Positions 44,282 through 52,843 of a stretch of DNA of 64,000 nucleotides are shown one piece after another. Origin of the DNA: JACCVL01 sp963695375 (GTDB lineage Bacteria; Actinomycetota; Actinomycetes; Propionibacteriales; Nocardioidaceae); assembly GCA_963695375.1 (NCBI GenBank), contig OY968767.1, positions 1,674,001 to 1,738,000 of the forward strand, in the 5' to 3' direction. The position numbers were made by a program, and so were the translations under genes. Every line of letters starts with the position of its first letter. The first letter of the stretch is position 1. Under the pieces are notes generated by a model, which was not told the origin of the DNA, did not search any database, and saw nothing but the letters and a program-made list of their open reading frames with translations.

Positions 44282-45673
44282 GTGCCCGACCGCTCACGCG
44301 AGGCGTCGCACGCCACGGCCGTGCACCGGCTGACGGAGTCGTACGCCGCGATCCCGGCCGGTGCACCGGTGCGGCTGGCCAAACGCACCTCCAACCTGTT
44401 CCGCCCGCGGACGGCGGAGCCAGTCGCCGGCCTGGACGTCTCGGGGCTCGCAGACGTGCTGCACGTCGACCCCGAGTCGCGGACGGCGGACGTGCAGGGC
44501 ATGTGCAGCTACGAGCGGCTGGTGGCCGCCACGCTGCCGCACGGGCTGATGCCGCTGGTCGTCCCTCAGCTGCGCACCATCACGCTGGGCGGTGCGGTCG
44601 CCGGGCTCGGGATCGAGTCGACCTCGTTCGTGGCCGGGCTGCCGCACGAGTCGGTGCTGGAGCTGGACGTGCTCACCGGCGACGGGCGAGTGGTCACCGC
44701 CACCCCGGACGGTCCGCACGACGACCTGTTCGCCCTGTTCCCCAACTCGTACGGGTCGCTCGGCTACGCCACCCGGCTGCGGATCGAGCTGGCGCCGGTG
44801 CAGCCCTGCGTCGCGCTGGAGCACGTCCGTGTCACCGACCACGCCGAGCTGGCCCGACTCATCGACCGGGTCGTCGCCACCCGCAGCCACGACGGGCAGC
44901 CGGTGGACTTCGTGGACGGAGTCGTCTTCGGCCCGGTCGAGGCCTACCTGACCCTCGGCCGCTGGTCCACGGACGTGCAGCGGACGAGCGACTACACCGG
45001 TCAGCAGGTGTTCTACCAGTCGCTGCGGCAGCGGCGCACCGACGCGCTCGGCGTGCACGACTACCTCTGGCGCTGGGACACCGACTGGTTCTGGTGCTCG
45101 CGGGCGTTCGGCGTGCAGCATCCGGTGGTGCGCCGGCTGTGGCCCCGGCGCTGGCGCCGCAGCGACGTCTACCACCGGCTGGTCGGGTTGGAGCACCGAT
45201 ACGCCGTGGCCGCCCGGCTGGACCGGTGGCGCGGCCGTCCTCCAAGTGAGCGGGTGGTGCAGGACGTCGAGGTCCCGGTCGAGCGGCTCGCCGAGTTCCT
45301 GGCCTGGTTCGACACCGAGGTGGGGATGCGGCCGGTCTGGGTCTGTCCGCTGCGGCTGCGCGAGCCTGGGGGTCCCGGGACCGCGCGCCGCTGGCCCGGC
45401 TACCCGCTGGAGCCGGGCCGCACCTACGTCAACGTCGGCTTCTGGGGGACCGTCCCGATCGCGCCCGGCGCCGGAGACGGCGACGTCAACCGGGCGGTGG
45501 AGCGGGCGGTCGCGGCGGTGGGCGGGCACAAGTCGCTGTACTCCGACGCCTACTACGAGCGGTCCGAGTTCGCCAGCCTCTACGGGGGCCCGGCGCGCAG
45601 CGAGGTGCGGAAGCGGTACGACCCGGACGGACGGTTGACCGATCTCTACGAGAAGGCGGTGGGACGACGATGA
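44282..45673 (+). CDS. FAD-dependent oxidoreductase, TmsA-like (10-methylene fatty acid reductase)
   Basis: 463 residues of the DHCR24/DprE1-like FAD-binding family. The FAD-binding segment runs from VQGMCSYERLVAATLPHGLMPLVVPQLRTITLGGAVAGLGIESTSFVAGLPHESV (about 78-132), with FPNSYGSLGYATRLRIEL after it. In actinobacteria such a gene paired with a Cfa-like methyltransferase makes 10-methyl-branched fatty acids: the methyltransferase adds a methylene to oleoyl lipid and this enzyme reduces it. The stop overlaps the next start (ATGA), as expected for partners acting in sequence. M. tuberculosis Rv0449c is the likely counterpart. Confidence 0.82.
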   Translation: MPDRSREASHATAVHRLTESYAAIPAGAPVRLAKRTSNLFRPRTAEPVAGLDVSGLADVLHVDPESRTADVQGMCSYERLVAATLPHGLMPLVVPQLRTITLGGAVAGLGIESTSFVAGLPHESVLELDVLTGDGRVVTATPDGPHDDLFALFPNSYGSLGYATRLRIELAPVQPCVALEHVRVTDHAELARLIDRVVATRSHDGQPVDFVDGVVFGPVEAYLTLGRWSTDVQRTSDYTGQQVFYQSLRQRRTDALGVHDYLWRWDTDWFWCSRAFGVQHPVVRRLWPRRWRRSDVYHRLVGLEHRYAVAARLDRWRGRPPSERVVQDVEVPVERLAEFLAWFDTEVGMRPVWVCPLRLREPGGPGTARRWPGYPLEPGRTYVNVGFWGTVPIAPGAGDGDVNRAVERAVAAVGGHKSLYSDAYYERSEFASLYGGPARSEVRKRYDPDGRLTDLYEKAVGRR

Positions 45674-46998
45674 CGCTGACCCAGGGCCGAAGCCGAGGCG
45701 GGCCCGACCGGCCGAGCGACCGGGGGCCCCGAGCCCCGGTGGCGCCGACGCTCGCCGGGCTGACCCGCAACCGGTTGACGTTCCGGCTGACCGCTTTCGA
45801 CGGCAGCAGCGCCGGTCCCCCCGACGCGCCCATCGGCCTGCACATCGCCACCGAGCGCGGCCTGTCCTACGTCCTCACCGCTCCCGGCGACCTGGGCATG
45901 GCCCGCGCCTACGTCGCCGGCGACCTCGACATCACCGGAGTGCATCCCGGCGACCCGTACGAGCTGATGCGCGGCATCGCCGGCGGCTTCGACGCCGGGG
46001 TCCCGCCCGCCACGGAGCTGCTGCGGATCGTCACCCAGCTGGGCTGGAGCCGGCTGCGACCGCCACCGCCGCCGCCGCAGGAGCACCTGCCCCGCTGGCG
46101 CCGCACGATGGAGGGCCTGCGGCACTCCCGGACCCGGGACGCAGCCGCGATCCAGCACCACTACGACGTGTCCAACTTCTTCTACGAGCGGGTGCTCGGT
46201 CCGTCGATGACCTACACCTGCGCGGTGTATCCGGAGACCACCGCGACGTTGGAGCAGGCGCAGGAGGAGAAGTACGACCTGGTGGCCCGCAAGCTCGGTC
46301 TGCGGCCGGGCATGCGGCTGCTCGACGTCGGCTGCGGCTGGGGCGGAATGGTGCGCCATGCCGCCCGGCGCTACGGCGTGCACGCGATCGGCGTGACGCT
46401 CTCCCGGCAGCAGGCCACCTGGGCGCAGGCCGCGATCGAGCGGGACGGGCTGGGTGAGCTGGCGGAGGTCCGGCACGCCGACTACCGCGACGTGCCGGAG
46501 ACCAGCTTCGACGCGATCAGCTCGATCGGCCTCACCGAGCACATCGGGGTGCGCAACTACCCCGCCTACTTCGAATTCCTGCGCGACCACCTGCGACCGG
46601 GCGGGCGGCTGCTCAACCACTGCATCACCCGCCACGACAACCGGTCCCGTTCCGTGGGCGAGTTCATCGACCGCTACGTCTTCCCCGACGGGGAGCTGAC
46701 CGGGTCGGGTCGGATCATCGCCGCGATGCAGGACGCCGGCCTCGAGGTGCGGCACGAGGAGAACCTCCGTGAGCACTACGCGCTGACGCTGGCGGCGTGG
46801 TGCCGCAACCTGGTGACGCACTGGGACGAATGCGTCGCCGACGTCGGCGACGGCACTGCGCGGGTGTGGGGGCTCTACATGGCCGGGTCGCGGCTGGCGT
46901 TCGAGCGCAACCAGATCCAGCTGCACCAGGTGCTGGCGTCGCGCACCGACGCCGCCGGGGTGTCCGGCTTCGACCTGCGACCCGGGTGGGGGAGCTGA
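45670..46998 (+). CDS. Cyclopropane-fatty-acyl-phospholipid synthase family methyltransferase, TmsB/UfaA1-like
   Basis: 442 residues. An N-terminal lipid-binding domain (about 20-135) precedes a SAM-dependent methyltransferase with YDVSNFFYERVLGPSMTYTCAVY, motif I LLDVGCGWGGMVRHAARRYGVHAIGVTLSRQQ (about 217-248), SIGLTEHIGVRNYPAYF, and the C-terminal WCRNLVTHWDECV. It should methylate or methylenate unsaturated acyl chains of phospholipids. Pairing and 4-nt overlap with the TmsA-like reductase argue for 10-methyl (tuberculostearic-type) products rather than cyclopropanes. Confidence 0.88.
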   Translation: MTLTQGRSRGGPDRPSDRGPRAPVAPTLAGLTRNRLTFRLTAFDGSSAGPPDAPIGLHIATERGLSYVLTAPGDLGMARAYVAGDLDITGVHPGDPYELMRGIAGGFDAGVPPATELLRIVTQLGWSRLRPPPPPPQEHLPRWRRTMEGLRHSRTRDAAAIQHHYDVSNFFYERVLGPSMTYTCAVYPETTATLEQAQEEKYDLVARKLGLRPGMRLLDVGCGWGGMVRHAARRYGVHAIGVTLSRQQATWAQAAIERDGLGELAEVRHADYRDVPETSFDAISSIGLTEHIGVRNYPAYFEFLRDHLRPGGRLLNHCITRHDNRSRSVGEFIDRYVFPDGELTGSGRIIAAMQDAGLEVRHEENLREHYALTLAAWCRNLVTHWDECVADVGDGTARVWGLYMAGSRLAFERNQIQLHQVLASRTDAAGVSGFDLRPGWGS

Positions 46999-47036
46999 GC
47001 CGGACCGGTCGCCGCCGACAGCTTTCGCCCGCCTGG

Positions 47037-47042
47037 GATACT
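47037..47042 (+). promoter_or_regulatory. -10 box GATACT upstream of folC
   Basis: GATACT ends 5 nt before the GTG at 47048 and 8 nt before the ATG at 47051, compatible with a leaderless folC transcript starting at either codon. Confidence 0.4.
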
Positions 47043-47047
47043 CGGAG

Positions 47048-48445
47048 GTGATGGCTGACCACGGCGGCACCGGAGCCCGCGTCCCGCACCCCGCGTACGG
47101 CGAGGTCGAGCGCGCTCTGCTCGACCGCTGGCCCGAGACCCGGCTCGACCCGAGCCTCGACCGGATCCGCGCCCTCGTCGACCTGCTGGGGGACCCGCAC
47201 CGTTCCAGCCCGGTGGTGCACGTGGGCGGCACCAACGGCAAGACCTCCACCAGTCGGATGATCGACGCGCTGCTCCGCGCCGCGGGCCTGCGGACCGGCC
47301 GGTACACCAGCCCGCACCTGCAGCAGATGACCGAGCGCATCGCCGTGGACGGGTCGCCGCTGACCGAGGAGCGGTTCGTCCGCACCTACACCGACGTGGC
47401 GCCGTACCTGCAGGTGGTGGACCGCTCCGCTCCGCATCCGCTGAGCTTCTTCGAGGCGGTGACCGGGATGGCGTTCGCGGCATTTGCGGACGCTCCCGTC
47501 GACGTCGCGGTGGTCGAGGTCGGCATGGGCGGCAGCTGGGACGCCACCAACGTCGTGGACAGCCAGGTCGCGGTGGTGACACCGGTGTCGGTCGACCACG
47601 CCGCCTACCTGGGCGACGATCTGGCGTCCATCGCCGCGGAGAAGGCCGGGATCCTGAAGCCGGGCGCAGCGGCGGTGCTGGCCGAGCAGCCGGCCGAGGT
47701 CGCCGAGGTGCTGCTCCGGCGTGCCGCCGAGGTCGGCGCCACGGTGGCCCGAGCCGGTGTGGAGTTCGACGTCGTGCAGCGACTGCCCGGCGTCGGCGGC
47801 CAGCTGCTCACCCTGCGCGGGCTCGACGGGCGGGAGTACGACGAGCTGCTGCTGCCGCTGTTCGGCGCGCACCAGGCGCACAACGCCGCCTGCGCGCTGG
47901 CCGCCGCCGAGGCGCTGCTGGGCGGCGGGGACGGGCTGGGCGTCGAGCTGGTACGAGAGGCGTTCGCGACCGTCACCTCCCCCGGGCGGCTCGAGGTGGC
48001 CCGCCGGAGCCCGACGATCGTGCTCGACGGAGCGCACAACCCGCGCGGTGCCGAGGCCACGGCGGAGGCGGTGCAGGAGGCGTTCGCGTTCAGCCCGCTG
48101 GTCGGGGTGGTCGGGGTGATGGCGGACAAGGACGTCGAGGGCGTCCTCGCCGCGCTCGAGCCGGTGCTGGCCGAGATCGTCTGCACCCAGGCGTCCACCG
48201 CCCGGGCGCTGCCGGCCGACGACCTGGCCGACCTGGCCGAGGGCATCTTCGGCAGTGACCGGGTGCACCGGGAGCGGCGGCTCGACGACGCCCTCGACGT
48301 CGCCGTGGCGGCGGCGGAGGGCGCCGGGTCGCACGGCTCGTCGCTGGGCAGTGGCGGCGTGCTGGTCACCGGCTCGGTGATCACCGTGGGTGAGGCGCGC
48401 ACGCTGCTCGGGTTGTCGCCCGACCCCGGAATCCAGGACGACTAG
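47048..48445 (+). CDS. folC: Bifunctional folylpolyglutamate synthase / dihydrofolate synthase
   Basis: 465 residues. It adds glutamate to dihydropteroate and folates in the cytosol. The Mur-ligase-type P-loop VVHVGGTNGKTSTSRMI is at about 55-71. FPGS signatures VEVGMGGSWDATN and VTPVSVDHAAYLGDDLASIAAEKAGILKPG follow, then the C-terminal LDGAHNPRGAEATAEAV. GTG 47048 or ATG 47051 could be the start; the difference is one residue. The stop overlaps the DUF4233 start by 1 nt. Confidence 0.96.
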   Translation: MMADHGGTGARVPHPAYGEVERALLDRWPETRLDPSLDRIRALVDLLGDPHRSSPVVHVGGTNGKTSTSRMIDALLRAAGLRTGRYTSPHLQQMTERIAVDGSPLTEERFVRTYTDVAPYLQVVDRSAPHPLSFFEAVTGMAFAAFADAPVDVAVVEVGMGGSWDATNVVDSQVAVVTPVSVDHAAYLGDDLASIAAEKAGILKPGAAAVLAEQPAEVAEVLLRRAAEVGATVARAGVEFDVVQRLPGVGGQLLTLRGLDGREYDELLLPLFGAHQAHNAACALAAAEALLGGGDGLGVELVREAFATVTSPGRLEVARRSPTIVLDGAHNPRGAEATAEAVQEAFAFSPLVGVVGVMADKDVEGVLAALEPVLAEIVCTQASTARALPADDLADLAEGIFGSDRVHRERRLDDALDVAVAAAEGAGSHGSSLGSGGVLVTGSVITVGEARTLLGLSPDPGIQDD

Positions 48446-48792
48446 TGCGCACCATGTGCGCCGCCGTGTTGGCGTTCGAGGCGGTGGTGATCGCCTTGTC
48501 GGTGCCGGTGCTGATCCAGGTGTCGGACGTGGACCGGGGACCGGCGCTCGCCGCCGGGCTGGGGCTGGCCGGTCTCGCGGTCCTGACCGCCGGCTTGCTC
48601 CGCTACCGCTGGGCGTACGCGTTGGGCTGGGCCGTGCAGGGTGGCGCGCTCGCGCTGGGGTTCGTCACCGCGGCCATGTTCGTCGTGGGGGCGATGTTCG
48701 GCGGCCTCTGGGTGCTGGCGATCGTCCTCGGTCGCCGGGTCGAGGCGGTCCGGGCCCATGCGGAGCGGGGCGGCGAGTCGCCGGTAGGTTGA
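48445..48792 (+). CDS. DUF4233 family membrane protein
   Basis: 115 residues with four hydrophobic helices (about 5-27, 32-52, 56-76, 82-100). The sequence MCAAVLAFEAVVIALSVPVLIQVSDVD and the position between folC and ndk are those of the DUF4233 family (Rv2446c). Function unknown. Its GTG start shares a base with the folC stop, so it is translationally coupled to folC. Confidence 0.88.
   Translation: MRTMCAAVLAFEAVVIALSVPVLIQVSDVDRGPALAAGLGLAGLAVLTAGLLRYRWAYALGWAVQGGALALGFVTAAMFVVGAMFGGLWVLAIVLGRRVEAVRAHAERGGESPVG
48785..48790 (+). promoter_or_regulatory. -10 box TAGGTT, leaderless ndk
   Basis: TAGGTT, lying across the end of the DUF4233 gene, stops 6 nt before the ndk GTG at 48797. It could give ndk its own leaderless promoter. 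Confidence 0.4.
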
Positions 48793-48796
48793 TCCC

Positions 48797-49213
48797 GTGT
48801 CCGACGCAGAGCGCACCCTGGTCCTGATCAAGCCCGACGCCGTCCGCCGCGGTCTGGTGGGCGAGGTGCTGCGCCGGTACGAGGCCAAGGGCCTGGAGAT
48901 CGTGGCGATGGACCAGCGCACTATCGACGGGACGACCGCGGACCAGCACTATGCCGAGCACGTGCAGCGGGACTTCTACCCGCCGCTGCGGGAGTTCGTG
49001 ACCTCCGGCCCGATGGTCGCCCTGGTGCTGGAGGGGGACCGGGCCGTCGACGTGGTGCGCACCCTGAACGGCGCCACGGACGGGCGGGCGGCCGCCCCCG
49101 GCTCGATCCGCGGTGACCTGTCGCTGTCCAACCGGGAGAACCTGGTGCACGGGTCGGACTCGCCGGAGTCGGCCGAGCGTGAGATGGCGCTGTTCTTCCC
49201 CGGCCTCGCCTGA
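48797..49213 (+). CDS. ndk: Nucleoside diphosphate kinase
   Basis: 138 residues. It transfers phosphate from ATP to other NDPs through the phosphohistidine in NLVHGSDSPESAEREMALFFP (His at about 117). The N-terminal TLVLIKPDAVRRGLVGEVLRRYEAKGLEIVAM and RPAAPGSIRGDL-like segment (GRAAAPGSIRGDLSLS) are canonical. It follows folC-DUF4233, and an ATP-grasp gene starts 5 nt downstream. Confidence 0.97.
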   Translation: MSDAERTLVLIKPDAVRRGLVGEVLRRYEAKGLEIVAMDQRTIDGTTADQHYAEHVQRDFYPPLREFVTSGPMVALVLEGDRAVDVVRTLNGATDGRAAAPGSIRGDLSLSNRENLVHGSDSPESAEREMALFFPGLA

Positions 49214-49218
49214 CCGCC

Positions 49219-50082
49219 ATGGCACGCGTGCTGCTGGCCACCTGCGCCGAGGTGCCCGAGGGTGACGACGACGACCGGCCGGCGACCGAGGCGCTGCGTG
49301 CCGCCGGGGTGGAGGCGGTGCCCGCCGTCTGGGATGACCCGAGCGTGGACTGGACGGCTGCGGATCTGGTGGTGGTCCGGTCCACCTGGGACTACGCCCG
49401 CAGGCGGGACGAGTTCCTTGCCTGGGCGCGGTCGGTGCCCCGGCTGGCCAACCCGGCGCCCGTCCTGGACTGGAACAGCGACAAGACCTACCTGCGGCAG
49501 CTGGCCGATGCGGGGCTGCCGGTGGTGCCGACCACCTGGTATCAGCCGGGCGACGAGGTCGCCGAGCCGGCCGGCGAGGTGGTGGTCAAGCCGACGGTGA
49601 GTGCCGGAGCCCGAGACACCGCCCGGCACGCCGCCGCCGACGGTGCGCGGCGGCACGCCCGCTCGTTGCTCGACGCCGGGCGGGCGGTGATGGTGCAGCC
49701 GTACCTGGCGGCGGTGGACACTGCAGGCGAGACCGGGCTGGTCTGGATGGGGGACCGATTCAGCCACGCCTTCCGCAAGGGCGCACTGCTCACGCCCGGT
49801 GCCGAGGTGACCGACGAGCTGTTCCTGGCGGAGAGCATCGGGGCTCGGCAGGCCTCGGCGGTCGAGCTCGAGGTGGCCGAGCGGGTCCTGGACGCGCTGG
49901 CCCGGCTGGCGCCGGTGCCGCGCGACGCGTTGCTGTACGCCCGGGTCGACCTGGTGCCCGGCCCGGACGGCGACCCGGTGCTGCTGGAGCTGGAGCTGAC
50001 CGAGCCGTCGCTGTGGTTCGTCGCCGACCCCACGGCTCCGGCGCGGTGGGCGCGAGCGGTCTGCGGCTGGCTCGAGCGCTGA
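49219..50082 (+). CDS. ATP-grasp superfamily protein (RimK/DcsG-like)
   Basis: 287 residues. The preATP-grasp part is MARVLLATCAEVPEGDDDDRPATEALRAAGVEAV with WDDPSVDWTAADLVVVRSTWDYA. The ATP-grasp core includes DKTYLRQLADAGLPVVPTTWY, EVVVKPTVSAGARDT, VMVQPYLAAV and the metal-binding YARVDLVPGPDGDPVLLELELTEPSLWF. Such enzymes ligate a carboxylate to an amine or thiol; the most similar named members I know are DcsG/RimK-like. Substrate unknown. The ATG is 5 nt after ndk; a long inverted repeat follows the stop. Confidence 0.82.
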   Translation: MARVLLATCAEVPEGDDDDRPATEALRAAGVEAVPAVWDDPSVDWTAADLVVVRSTWDYARRRDEFLAWARSVPRLANPAPVLDWNSDKTYLRQLADAGLPVVPTTWYQPGDEVAEPAGEVVVKPTVSAGARDTARHAAADGARRHARSLLDAGRAVMVQPYLAAVDTAGETGLVWMGDRFSHAFRKGALLTPGAEVTDELFLAESIGARQASAVELEVAERVLDALARLAPVPRDALLYARVDLVPGPDGDPVLLELELTEPSLWFVADPTAPARWARAVCGWLER

Positions 50083-50113
50083 CCCCCCGCCTGCCCCCCG
50101 CCAAAAACAAATC

Positions 50114-50183
50114 ACGATCCGCGACTTTTGCAGACCGCGGAGGGACGGCTCCTGGGCCCCGGTCTGCAAAAGTCGCGGATCGT
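50114..50183. repeat. Long inverted repeat, family copy 3
   Basis: Perfect 23-bp arms (50114-50136 and 50161-50183) around a 24-nt loop. The arm contains the same ACGATCCGCGACTTTTGCAG as copy 2. A degenerate half-arm (CACGGATCGTC) recurs at 50212-50222. It lies 31 nt after the ATP-grasp stop and 90 nt before the mreB promoter. Confidence 0.88.
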
Positions 50184-50268
50184 CGCCGGGGGTGGCGGGG
50201 CGGCAGAAGGTCACGGATCGTCACCGGGGGTGGGTGTGTCGTGGCGGCGCGAAGCGGGAGGTCACGCC

Positions 50269-50299
50269 TAGCCTGTGACACAACAGCACTCGTGTGACA
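50269..50299 (+). promoter_or_regulatory. mreB promoter region with -10 TAGCCT and TGTGACA direct repeats
   Basis: TAGCCT (50269-50274) fits a -10 box with transcription start near 50281, leaving a leader of about 39 nt to the GTG at 50320. TGTGACA occurs twice (50274-50280 and 50293-50299), 19 nt apart, around the predicted start site. Confidence 0.4.
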
Positions 50300-50319
50300 T
50301 CTGCGACCCAGGGGGCCGC

Positions 50320-51345
50320 GTGGGCAACAGCTTCCTCGGCCGGGACATGGCCGTCGACCTCGGCACCGCCAACACGCTCGTGTACGTGCGCGGGCGCGGC
50401 GTGTTGCTGAACGAGCCCTCGGTCGTCGCCCTGGACGCCACCAGCCGGGAGATCCTGGCGGTGGGGTCGGAGGCCAAGCGGATGCTCGGGCGCACCCCCG
50501 GCGGCATCACCGCGATCCGGCCGCTCAAGGACGGCGTGATCGCCGACTTCGAGTCCACCGAGCAGATGCTCCGGCTGTTCATCCAGCAGGTGCACCGCCG
50601 GCGGTACTTCGCCAAGCCCCGGCTGGTCATCTGCGTGCCGTCCGGGATCACCGCCGTCGAGCAGCGTGCGGTCAAGGAGGCCGGCTACCAGGCGGGCGCC
50701 CGCCGGGTCTACATCGTGGAGGAGCCGATGGCCGCCGCCATCGGCGCCGGACTTCCCGTGCACGAGGCCACCGGCAACATGGTGGTCGACATCGGGGGCG
50801 GCACCACGGAGGTCGCGGTGATCTCGCTCGGCGGGGTGGTCACCAGCCTGTCGATCCGGACCGCCGGGGACGACCTGGACGCCGCGATCGTCTCCTGGCT
50901 GAAGAAGGAGTACTCCCTGATGCTCGGCGAGCGCACCGCCGAGGAGGTCAAGATCGCGCTCGGCTCGGCGTTCCCGCTGGCCGACGAGCCGGAGGCCGAC
51001 GTTCGCGGGCGTGATCTCGTGTCCGGCCTGCCGCGCAGCGTGCCGATCTCCTCCGCCGAGGTGCGCCAGGCGCTCGAGGAGCCGCTGCACGACATCGTGG
51101 ACGCCGTCCGGACCACCCTGGACAGGACTCCGCCCGAGCTCGCCGGCGACATCATGGACCGCGGCCTCGTGCTCACCGGCGGCGGCGCGCTGCTCCGCGG
51201 GCTGGACGAACGGCTGCGGCACGAGACCGGCATGCCGGTGCACGTCGCCGAGGACCCGCTGCACTCGGTCGCCATCGGCGCCGGGCGCTGCGTGGAGGAG
51301 TTCGAGGCGCTGCAGCAGGTGCTCGTCTCCGAGTCGCGGCGGTGA
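50320..51345 (+). CDS. mreB: Rod shape-determining protein MreB
   Basis: 341 residues from the GTG at 50320, chosen because MGNSFLGRDMAVDLGTANTLVYVRGRG is the family N-terminus and AGGGGG lies upstream; an upstream in-frame GTG (50275) would add 15 unrelated residues. The actin-fold phosphate loops are MAVDLGTANTLVY and NMVVDIGGGTTEVAVIS, and the adenosine motif is VLTGGGALLRGLDE. It polymerises under the membrane to organise lateral wall synthesis. It leads mreC-mreD-mrdA-rodA. Confidence 0.97.
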   Translation: MGNSFLGRDMAVDLGTANTLVYVRGRGVLLNEPSVVALDATSREILAVGSEAKRMLGRTPGGITAIRPLKDGVIADFESTEQMLRLFIQQVHRRRYFAKPRLVICVPSGITAVEQRAVKEAGYQAGARRVYIVEEPMAAAIGAGLPVHEATGNMVVDIGGGTTEVAVISLGGVVTSLSIRTAGDDLDAAIVSWLKKEYSLMLGERTAEEVKIALGSAFPLADEPEADVRGRDLVSGLPRSVPISSAEVRQALEEPLHDIVDAVRTTLDRTPPELAGDIMDRGLVLTGGGALLRGLDERLRHETGMPVHVAEDPLHSVAIGAGRCVEEFEALQQVLVSESRR

Positions 51346-51349
51346 CGAG

Positions 51350-52330
51350 GTGCCGTTGCGACCCTCCCGACCGTTGAGCCGGCCGATCCGGCAGCCGCTG
51401 CGGCGTCCGCTCCCGTCCGGCGGGCCGGACCGCGAGCGCGACCAGGCGCGCCGGGCCCGCACGGCGCTGGTCCTCAGCGTGCTCACCGCGCTGACCGTGA
51501 TCACGCTCGACGCCGCCGGCGGAGCCGACTCTCCGGTGCAGCCGGTACGGGCCGCCGCGGCCGAGGTGTTCGGCCCGCTCGAGGCGGGCACCACCGCCAT
51601 CGGTGACCCGGTGGCGGACGCGGTGTCGTTGCTGGCCCGGATGCGAGGGCTGCAGGAGGACAACGAGCGGCTGGAGCGTGAGAACGCCGTGCTCGAGGCC
51701 GAGCTCGCCACCGGCGAGCTGGACCGCAACCGGCTGGCCCGCTACGACGCCCTGAGTGGCGTGGCGACGGCCGGCGACGTCGACCTCGTCCCGGCCCGGG
51801 TGGTCGCGATCGGGCCGGCGCAGGCGTTCGCCCGCACCGTCACGATCGACGCCGGCACCGCCGACGGGGTGCACTCCGACCTGACCGTGCTCGACGGCTC
51901 CGGCCTCGTCGGACGGGTGCTCGACGCCGGCCGGCACACCGCGACCGTGCTGCTCGCCGTCGACGCCGGGTCGGTGGTCGGCGCCCGGCTCGACCGGTCG
52001 ATGGAGCTCGGTTTCCTGCGCGGCAACGGCGGACTCGGCTCCGACGGCGTCCTGACGCTGGACCTCGTCGACCCGCAGTCGATCCCTGCCGAGGGGGACA
52101 CGGTCGTCACCTGGGGCTCTCGCGGCGGGGCGCCGTACGTCGCCGGCGTGCCGGTCGGCGAGGTGGTGGAGGTGCAGGCCAGCGCCGGCGACCAGTCCGT
52201 GACCGCCGACGTCAGGCCGTTCTCCGACATGTCGTCGCTCGACCAGGTCGGGGTGGTGGTCGGCACCAGCCGCACCGGCCCGCGCAGCATGCTGGGACGA
52301 GCCGCGCCCGGCGACGGGAGCACGCCGTGA
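51350..52330 (+). CDS. mreC: Rod shape-determining protein MreC
   Basis: 326 residues from the GTG at 51350, 4 nt after mreB. A basic N-terminus precedes a transmembrane helix (TALVLSVLTALTVITLDAAG, about 42-61). A periplasmic coiled coil follows (MRGLQEDNERLERENAVLEAELATGELDRNRLARYDAL, about 95-135), then the MreC beta-domain (VVAIGPAQAFARTVTIDAGTADGV...GLVGRVLDAG). It links MreB to PBP2. The stop overlaps the mreD start (GTGA). Confidence 0.95.
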   Translation: MPLRPSRPLSRPIRQPLRRPLPSGGPDRERDQARRARTALVLSVLTALTVITLDAAGGADSPVQPVRAAAAEVFGPLEAGTTAIGDPVADAVSLLARMRGLQEDNERLERENAVLEAELATGELDRNRLARYDALSGVATAGDVDLVPARVVAIGPAQAFARTVTIDAGTADGVHSDLTVLDGSGLVGRVLDAGRHTATVLLAVDAGSVVGARLDRSMELGFLRGNGGLGSDGVLTLDLVDPQSIPAEGDTVVTWGSRGGAPYVAGVPVGEVVEVQASAGDQSVTADVRPFSDMSSLDQVGVVVGTSRTGPRSMLGRAAPGDGSTP

Positions 52331-52839
52331 CCGCCGTCCGCGTCGCCGCGACCGCGCTGCTGCTGGTCGTCACGATCACGCTGCAGGTCAGCCTCTTCGC
52401 GCACCTGTCCATCGCCGGAGTGGTGCCCGACCTGGCCCTGCTCGTCGTGGTCGCCGCAGCCATCGTGCGCGGTCCCGCGTACGCGACCGTGCTCGGCCTG
52501 CTCGCCGGCCTGGCCGTCGACCTGGCGCCCCCGGCCGACGGGGTGGCCGGCCGATGGGCCCTGGCCCTTGCCCTTGCCGGCTGGCTGGCCGGCCAGGCGC
52601 GCGGCGACGCCCGGCAGTCCGCTTTCGCGACCCTGGTCACCGTCGCGGTCTCGTCGCTCACCGCCACGTCGGTCTATGCGCTCAGCGGGCTGGTGCTGTC
52701 CGACCCGGGGGTCAGCGTGGCCCGGGCGCTGGAGGTGCTGCCGGTGGCGGTGCTCTACGACGTGGCGATCACCCCGCTCGTGGTCCCGCTCGCGGTGCTG
52801 TTGCTCCGCCGGCTCGACCCGGCGCCCGTGCGGTGGTGA
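52327..52839 (+). CDS. mreD: Rod shape-determining protein MreD
   Basis: 170 residues with five to six hydrophobic helices and little else (LLLVVTITLQVSLFAHLSIAGVVPDLALLVVVAAAIVRG...PVAVLYDVAITPLVVPLAVLLLRRL). The motif GVVPDLALLVVVA, the size and the position after mreC identify it. Integral membrane partner of MreC and RodA. Overlaps mreC by 4 nt; mrdA begins 4 nt after its stop. Confidence 0.92.
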   Translation: MTAVRVAATALLLVVTITLQVSLFAHLSIAGVVPDLALLVVVAAAIVRGPAYATVLGLLAGLAVDLAPPADGVAGRWALALALAGWLAGQARGDARQSAFATLVTVAVSSLTATSVYALSGLVLSDPGVSVARALEVLPVAVLYDVAITPLVVPLAVLLLRRLDPAPVRW

Positions 52840-52843
52840 GCCG

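Noticed and set aside
50275..50319. Upstream GTG start adding 15 residues to MreB, with a CDIC motif
   Set aside because: The start would lie immediately after the -10 box, and MreB proteins begin at MGNSFLGRDMAVDLG; the extension has no counterpart in the family.
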